This document shows, piece after piece, positions 60,168-64,000 of a DNA stretch of 64,000 nt. This stretch comes from an uncultured Anaerotruncus sp. (GTDB lineage: Bacteria; Bacillota; Clostridia; Oscillospirales; Acutalibacteraceae), in NCBI GenBank assembly GCA_900539775.1, contig UQDL01000001.1:332929-396928 (forward strand), read 5' to 3'. The notes under the pieces are model-generated. The model did not search any database. It was not told where the DNA came from and saw only the letters and a program-made list of their open reading frames with translations. The stretch's first letter is position 1, and each line of letters begins with the position of its first letter. The position numbers were made by a program, and so were the translations under genes.

Positions 60168-60425
60168 TTATGCTTTGTTAAGCTTTGAAGCGAGACTGCT
60201 CTTCTTTCTTGCAGCGGTATTCTTGTGCAGGATGTTTTTGGCAGCAGCCTTGTCAATTCTTTTAACAGCGTCTTTAACAACAGCTTCTTTGTTATCAGCG
60301 TTTGTTTCAATAGCAACATTCGCTTTCTTTATAGCTGTTTTAAGAGCGGTGTTTTCAGCCTTGTTGGCAGCAGCCTTTTTAGCAGCAACTTTAACTCTTT
60401 TTTTAGCTGATTTGATCTGCGGCAT
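60168..60425 (-). CDS. rpsT: Ribosomal protein S20
   Basis: 85 residues, Lys/Ala-rich helical bundle with the start MPQIKSAKKRVK and the IDKAAAKNILHKNTAARKKS region. The ATG at 60425 has AAAGGAG. Divergent from gpr, as in Bacillus, where rpsT, gpr and spoIIP are neighbours. Confidence 0.97.
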   Translation of the reverse strand: MPQIKSAKKRVKVAAKKAAANKAENTALKTAIKKANVAIETNADNKEAVVKDAVKRIDKAAAKNILHKNTAARKKSSLASKLNKA

Positions 60426-60512
60426 TGATTTCACTCCTTTATACCGGAATTTTATAAATATGTCTTAAACTATTTAAATGCTAATGTATAGTAGCATAAG
60501 TTTAGCCAAAAT

Positions 60513-60542
60513 GCAAGTATTTTTTTGTTTTTGGGCATACTT
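60513..60542 (+). promoter_or_regulatory. Forespore sigma-factor-like promoter before gpr
   Basis: GGGCATACT (60533-60541) fits GGnnAnAnT, with a weak -35 (GCAAG at 60513). It shares GGGCATA with the promoter-like element before the SpoIIQ-like gene. gpr is forespore-expressed in Bacillus. Confidence 0.4.
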
Positions 60543-60577
60543 TTATTAAAAATATTTGATTTTGGGGCGATTTTTAT

Positions 60578-61402
60578 ATGCAAAGCCGCACGGATTTGGC
60601 TATTGAATCATTTGAAAGCATTGAAAAAACAAAAATAGACGGTGTTCGGGTGCGCCGCCGAGGCGATATAACCCATGTAAGTGTGCTTAATGAAAACGGC
60701 TCCCGTGAGCTTGGCAAGCCGCCCGGAGAATATGTAACCGTTCATGTGCCGTCTTTTGAAAACGACGGTGATATTTTTGACGGCAGACTCAAAAAAACAG
60801 CCTCCGTGCTGCAATCGCTTTTGCCTGCGCAATGCGATAATGTGCTTGTGGCAGGGCTTGGAAATCTTTCAATAACGGCGGATGCCCTCGGCCCCAAAAC
60901 GGGTGAATATGTGCTTGCAACACGCCATTTGAATTCAAGCCAAAAAAAGGAGATAGGGCTTGAGGGTTTAAAAAGCGTTTCCTATATAGGCACCGGCGTT
61001 CTTGGTGAAACGGGAATCGAAAGCGCAGAAATCATAAAGGGTGTTGCGCAAATTATCAAGCCGTCCTGCATCATTGCCGTTGATGCGCTCGCTGCCTCAT
61101 CGGCATCTCGCCTCGGCACAACGCTGCAATTTTCCGGCGCCGGCATAGTTCCCGGTTCCGGTGTGGGTAATCACCGGTTTGAACTGTCATGCGCAACCCT
61201 CGGTGTGCCTGTCATTTCCGTAGGTATACCAACCGTTATCGGTGCATCTTTGCTTTCCGGCAGAGAGCAGGATAAAATGTTTGTAACTCCCCGTGAAATT
61301 GATGCAATAATCCGCAGGGGCGCAAAGCTGATCGGCATGAGCATAAATGTTTGCCTGCAAACGCAGCTTGATGAGCGTGATATTTATGCTTTGCTTTGCT
61401 GA
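60578..61402 (+). CDS. gpr: Germination protease GPR
   Basis: Degrades small acid-soluble spore proteins when spores germinate (MEROPS A25). 274 residues. The start MQSRTDLAIE begins almost exactly where the mature Bacillus enzyme begins, so the usual 7-16 residue propeptide is missing or only two to three residues. An in-frame stop 21 bases before the ATG excludes a longer start. The catalytic core is recognisable by VLVAGLGNLSITADALGP, the IIAVDALAASSASRLGTTLQ stretch and TVIGASLL. Ribosome site GGGG at a long distance. Confidence 0.95.
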   Translation: MQSRTDLAIESFESIEKTKIDGVRVRRRGDITHVSVLNENGSRELGKPPGEYVTVHVPSFENDGDIFDGRLKKTASVLQSLLPAQCDNVLVAGLGNLSITADALGPKTGEYVLATRHLNSSQKKEIGLEGLKSVSYIGTGVLGETGIESAEIIKGVAQIIKPSCIIAVDALAASSASRLGTTLQFSGAGIVPGSGVGNHRFELSCATLGVPVISVGIPTVIGASLLSGREQDKMFVTPREIDAIIRRGAKLIGMSINVCLQTQLDERDIYALLC

Positions 61403-61794
61403 ATTTCTGTAATTGCCGTGATTCTTTTTTCATATATATTAGGTGATGGGTAAGCAGTTCAAAATTAACTTTATATGTTATTAAGCAAGCGTTCCGGTTG
61501 CTTTTTTAAATGCCCGTTAGTTAAAAGCCTGCATAAGCGGATAAATAAAAACCGCAAAATTTCCGGGCGTTGTAATATGGTGCTGTATGTAAACTATAAT
61601 TAAATTATATATAAGTAAATATAATATATATTAAAAACAATTATATATGAGAGGTGCAATGCAATCCGCAATGCTTAAAAAGCCTCTCTCTGCTTGCAGA
61701 ATGCATTTAAATCTTTTAGGCAGGGCAAGGTGATGTGCTGTGAAAAAACCGCAAAATCGGTTCGTATAATCCACCCTGTCCCCAAGGGGAAATC
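61403..61794 (+). other. gpr-spoIIP intergenic region with a structured leader
   Basis: No gene. A very AT-rich block (61588-61648) holds several TATAAT-like boxes. It is followed by a stretch with pairing arms: GAGAGG/CCTCTC (61650-61686), TCTGC/GCAGA (61687-61700) and GGCAGGG/CCCTGTCC (61720-61780) enclosing ACCG/CGGT. It reads like the leader of spoIIP, but I cannot assign a known riboswitch. An earlier AAGCAAGCGTTCCGGTTGCTTTTTT (61482-61506) may end gpr transcription. Confidence 0.45.
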
Positions 61795-62946
61795 ATGAAA
61801 AAAGAAATCACCATTTTTATTTCAAATATTGTTATCCTGTTTTTCGGCGTCGGCATAATCATAAACACTATGCCTTTATATAAGGGCACCGCCGAATCCG
61901 TTGCATGCGGAATAGCGTCGCTTTCGGGGTTTTATGAAAAGGCAAATTCCGCATCATCAAAATTTTATTCTGTTTTTTTGCCGCAATCGGGCAATAATAA
62001 TAATGCCTCTCGGGAAGAGCCTGCGCCCGTTATGAACAGCACCGGCTCGAAGGACAGCTCAGGCGATGCAGATTTAACTCAAACTCCGCAGGATGTGGCA
62101 GAGCTTATGCGGCAAGAGGAAGATGCGATAGGTTCGCAAACGGTCAAGGGAAAAACAAGCGAGGAAAGTTACATGGGTGGCGGAACGGTTGTAACGCATG
62201 AAAATGTTCAGGTGCAAAGCAAAATACCCGAAGATTTTTATAGCCTCGATATAGAGCGGCTTTTACGGGACGGTGCAGATTTAAAAATCGCCGATCCGTC
62301 CGCCCCCACCGTGCTGATCTATCACAGTCATTCCACGGAAAGCTACACTCTTCTCGATGCAGGCTATTACACGGAATCTGCAGTGCTGAAAACGAAGGAT
62401 ATTTCAAGAAATATGATCCGTGTGGGTGATGACATTTGCTCAGTGCTTGAGGCAAACGGCATCGGCGTTGTGCACGACAGGGAAATCCATGATGAGTCAT
62501 ATAATGAAGCCTATGATTCTTCTCGCAAAACCGTGTCTGAATATTTGGAAAAATATCCCTCCTTGGAAATAACCATAGATGTGCACAGAGACAGTATTAC
62601 ATATAAAAACCTAACCAAGGTTAAGCCCACTCAGGAAATAAACGGAAAAAAGGCAGCCAAGATGATGATTATCTCCGGCTGCGAATACGGCAGAGTTAAG
62701 AATTTTCCGGATTGGGAATATAATCTGCGCTTTTCCTGCGCCGTAACAAATAAAATGAATTCCGATTATCCGGGCATCATGCGGCCGATTTTGTTTTCGG
62801 AGCGCAAATATAATATGGATCTCACAAAAAATTCATTTTTGCTTGAAATAGGCACAGATGCAAACACACTTGATGAGGCTTGCTATTCCGGCAGACTTTT
62901 TGCCGCCGCACTTGCCGATTTGATAAAATCCGATTATTGCCGATGA
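61795..62946 (+). CDS. spoIIP: Stage II sporulation protein P
   Basis: Peptidoglycan amidase/endopeptidase of the SpoIIDMP complex that drives engulfment. 383 residues: membrane helix (about 8-30), a disordered Ser/Glu-rich linker (55-135), then the catalytic domain. VLIYHSHSTESY carries metal-type ligands His177, His179 and Glu182, with DVHRDSI and FLLEIGTDANTLDEA further on. AGGGG ribosome site. The order gpr-spoIIP matches Bacillus. Confidence 0.95.
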   Translation: MKKEITIFISNIVILFFGVGIIINTMPLYKGTAESVACGIASLSGFYEKANSASSKFYSVFLPQSGNNNNASREEPAPVMNSTGSKDSSGDADLTQTPQDVAELMRQEEDAIGSQTVKGKTSEESYMGGGTVVTHENVQVQSKIPEDFYSLDIERLLRDGADLKIADPSAPTVLIYHSHSTESYTLLDAGYYTESAVLKTKDISRNMIRVGDDICSVLEANGIGVVHDREIHDESYNEAYDSSRKTVSEYLEKYPSLEITIDVHRDSITYKNLTKVKPTQEINGKKAAKMMIISGCEYGRVKNFPDWEYNLRFSCAVTNKMNSDYPGIMRPILFSERKYNMDLTKNSFLLEIGTDANTLDEACYSGRLFAAALADLIKSDYCR

Positions 62947-63230
62947 TCAAATCCGGGATGCTTTTTGGAAGTTTAAAAAGAAAGGCAGAGAATGTTAAAA
63001 TGAAAAAGCACCCCGTGTTTTTATCTCTTTTGCTTGCTGCGGCGATTTTAATTTCCGGCTTTTCCGTTGCGTATTACAACACAAAAAAATACGGTTTTGA
63101 AGAAAATCCAAAAATTTTTTCTTATGACGATAAAGGATTTTCGGTATTTGATTTAAATTTTTATTATGAAGATTTAAGGCATTTATATTATGATATATAT
63201 CGTGTTTTACCCGGAAATCATATGAGCTAA
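62943..63230 (+). CDS. Small single-span membrane protein coupled to spoIIP
   Basis: 95 residues. The ATG overlaps the spoIIP stop as ATGA, which suggests translational coupling; there is no separate ribosome site. An internal ATG at 63000 (MKKHPVFLSLLL) is an alternative start. One hydrophobic helix (about 24-42) is followed by a short tyrosine-rich outer part (DLNFYYEDLRHLYYDIYRV). No family recognised. In Bacillus the gene after spoIIP is lepA, which is absent here. Confidence 0.6.
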   Translation: MIKSGMLFGSLKRKAENVKMKKHPVFLSLLLAAAILISGFSVAYYNTKKYGFEENPKIFSYDDKGFSVFDLNFYYEDLRHLYYDIYRVLPGNHMS

Positions 63231-63371
63231 ATCTATATATAGTGTATCAAAGCGCTGAACGCAAGATATTGTGCGGATATAATGTATATTACTGCACACC
63301 ACTACATATATGAAACACTCGGCGGAGTGTTAAAAAGGACAGGCTTTTTTGAAAAAACTTTAAAAAAAGTG
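63231..63371. other. Intergenic region before the rRNA promoter
   Basis: No gene or clear hairpin. It is A/T-rich towards the right end, as expected for an UP element in front of a strong rRNA promoter. Confidence 0.5.
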
Positions 63372-63400
63372 TTGACTTTCGCTGTTGCTTGTGGTATTAT
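63372..63400 (+). promoter_or_regulatory. rRNA operon promoter
   Basis: TTGACT, a 17-base spacer ending in TGG (extended -10), TATTAT, preceded by A/T-rich sequence. The leader that follows contains the antitermination-like stretch ACCTTGAAAATTAAACA (63480-63496) common before Gram-positive 16S genes. Confidence 0.85.
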
Positions 63401-63623
63401 CATCAAGCACTCAGGCGAGGGGGCACGAAAGAAAGCCGCCAAGCAAGAGAAAACGAAGAGTTTTCGAAGGGTGTAAGGACCTTGAAAATTAAACAACGAC
63501 GAAAGATAAGGAACCCAAAATTCTAAAAGAGTAAATACTCAAAACAGTAATTTTGAACGTTAGTGTTCGAAGAGCGAAAGAGCTCAAAAACGATTAGAAC
63601 AGCGAGAGCTGATTTAATACAAT

Positions 63624-64000
<377 letters not shown>

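Noticed and set aside
61720..61785. tRNA-like look (acceptor-type arms and a GGTTCG stretch)
   Set aside because: No anticodon arm, D arm or conserved TTCRA loop can be laid out; read as a leader structure instead.
63540..63585. GAAC...GTTC pattern in the rRNA leader as another LexA box
   Set aside because: The spacing between the half-sites is six, not four, and the position in an rRNA leader makes SOS control unlikely.

Overview
The window looks like a chromosomal segment from a spore-forming, anaerobic, gut-type member of the Clostridia, probably Oscillospiraceae/Ruminococcaceae. Four things point there: the partial 16S rRNA gene at the right edge reads as a Clostridia gene; the sporulation and spore genes gpr, spoIIP, cotJC and a SpoIIQ-like M23 gene are present; Gram-positive signals (strong AGGAGG-type ribosome sites, TTGACA/TATAAT promoters with 17-base spacers, a T-box, a GAAC-N4-GTTC LexA-type box) recur; and a bile salt hydrolase sits beside several galactoside-degrading enzymes. 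The genus assignment is inference. Most of the window is ordinary core chromosome. I see no prophage, insertion sequence, CRISPR array or tRNA gene.

Layout, left to right. 1-6100, minus strand: a methionine/folate operon (metF, a separate MetH activation protein, a MetH without its own activation domain), a bile salt hydrolase and rplM-rpsI. 6250-10840: an MFS sugar symporter plus an anchored unknown protein, divergent from galT. 10896-14516: cotJC, then a minus operon of an iron alcohol dehydrogenase, tarI and tarJ (CDP-ribitol synthesis). 14926-18203: a solute-binding lipoprotein, then a small module of XRE repressor, band-7 protein and zinc-ribbon membrane protein controlled by two palindromic operators. 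18650-20400: ilvA-ridA. 20572-28403: a minus array of NUDIX fusion, nucleotidyltransferase-like protein, membrane-anchored alpha-galactosidase and GNAT, then a DUF975 protein and glyS. 28415-31856: secA and a lipoprotein.

32134-42756, plus strand: sugar-phosphate transferase and GH2 beta-galactosidase, a radical SAM/SPASM protein, pth, mfd and the SpoIIQ-like gene, whose start overlaps the mfd terminator. 42831-47383, minus: rpsF-ssb-rpsR and leuA-leuB behind a leucine-type T-box. 47646-50512: a phosphoribosyltransferase, a two-gene unit whose promoter carries a LexA-type box, an intergenic stretch with a strong promoter and a multi-stem RNA-like fold, and a membrane acyltransferase. 50598-60082, plus: FlK-type thioesterase, HAD-NUDIX fusion, cysteine desulfurase and thiI, a sortase-B-like protein lacking the expected histidine, a GlpA/GlpB/DUF1667 redox trio and paired ChrA halves. 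60131-64000: rpsT divergent from gpr, spoIIP with a small coupled membrane protein, then the rRNA promoter and 16S start.

Working together: extracellular or imported galactosides can be cut by the GH27 and GH2 enzymes and fed through GalT. metF/metH close the methyl-tetrahydrofolate cycle. IlvA makes the reactive enamine that RidA clears. The desulfurase supplies sulfur to ThiI. gpr, spoIIP, the SpoIIQ-like protein and CotJC are the sporulation set. The most unusual items are the candidate structured RNA at 49323-49565, the LexA-boxed promoter next to it, the spore-sigma-like promoter embedded in the mfd terminator, and several unusual domain fusions or losses.
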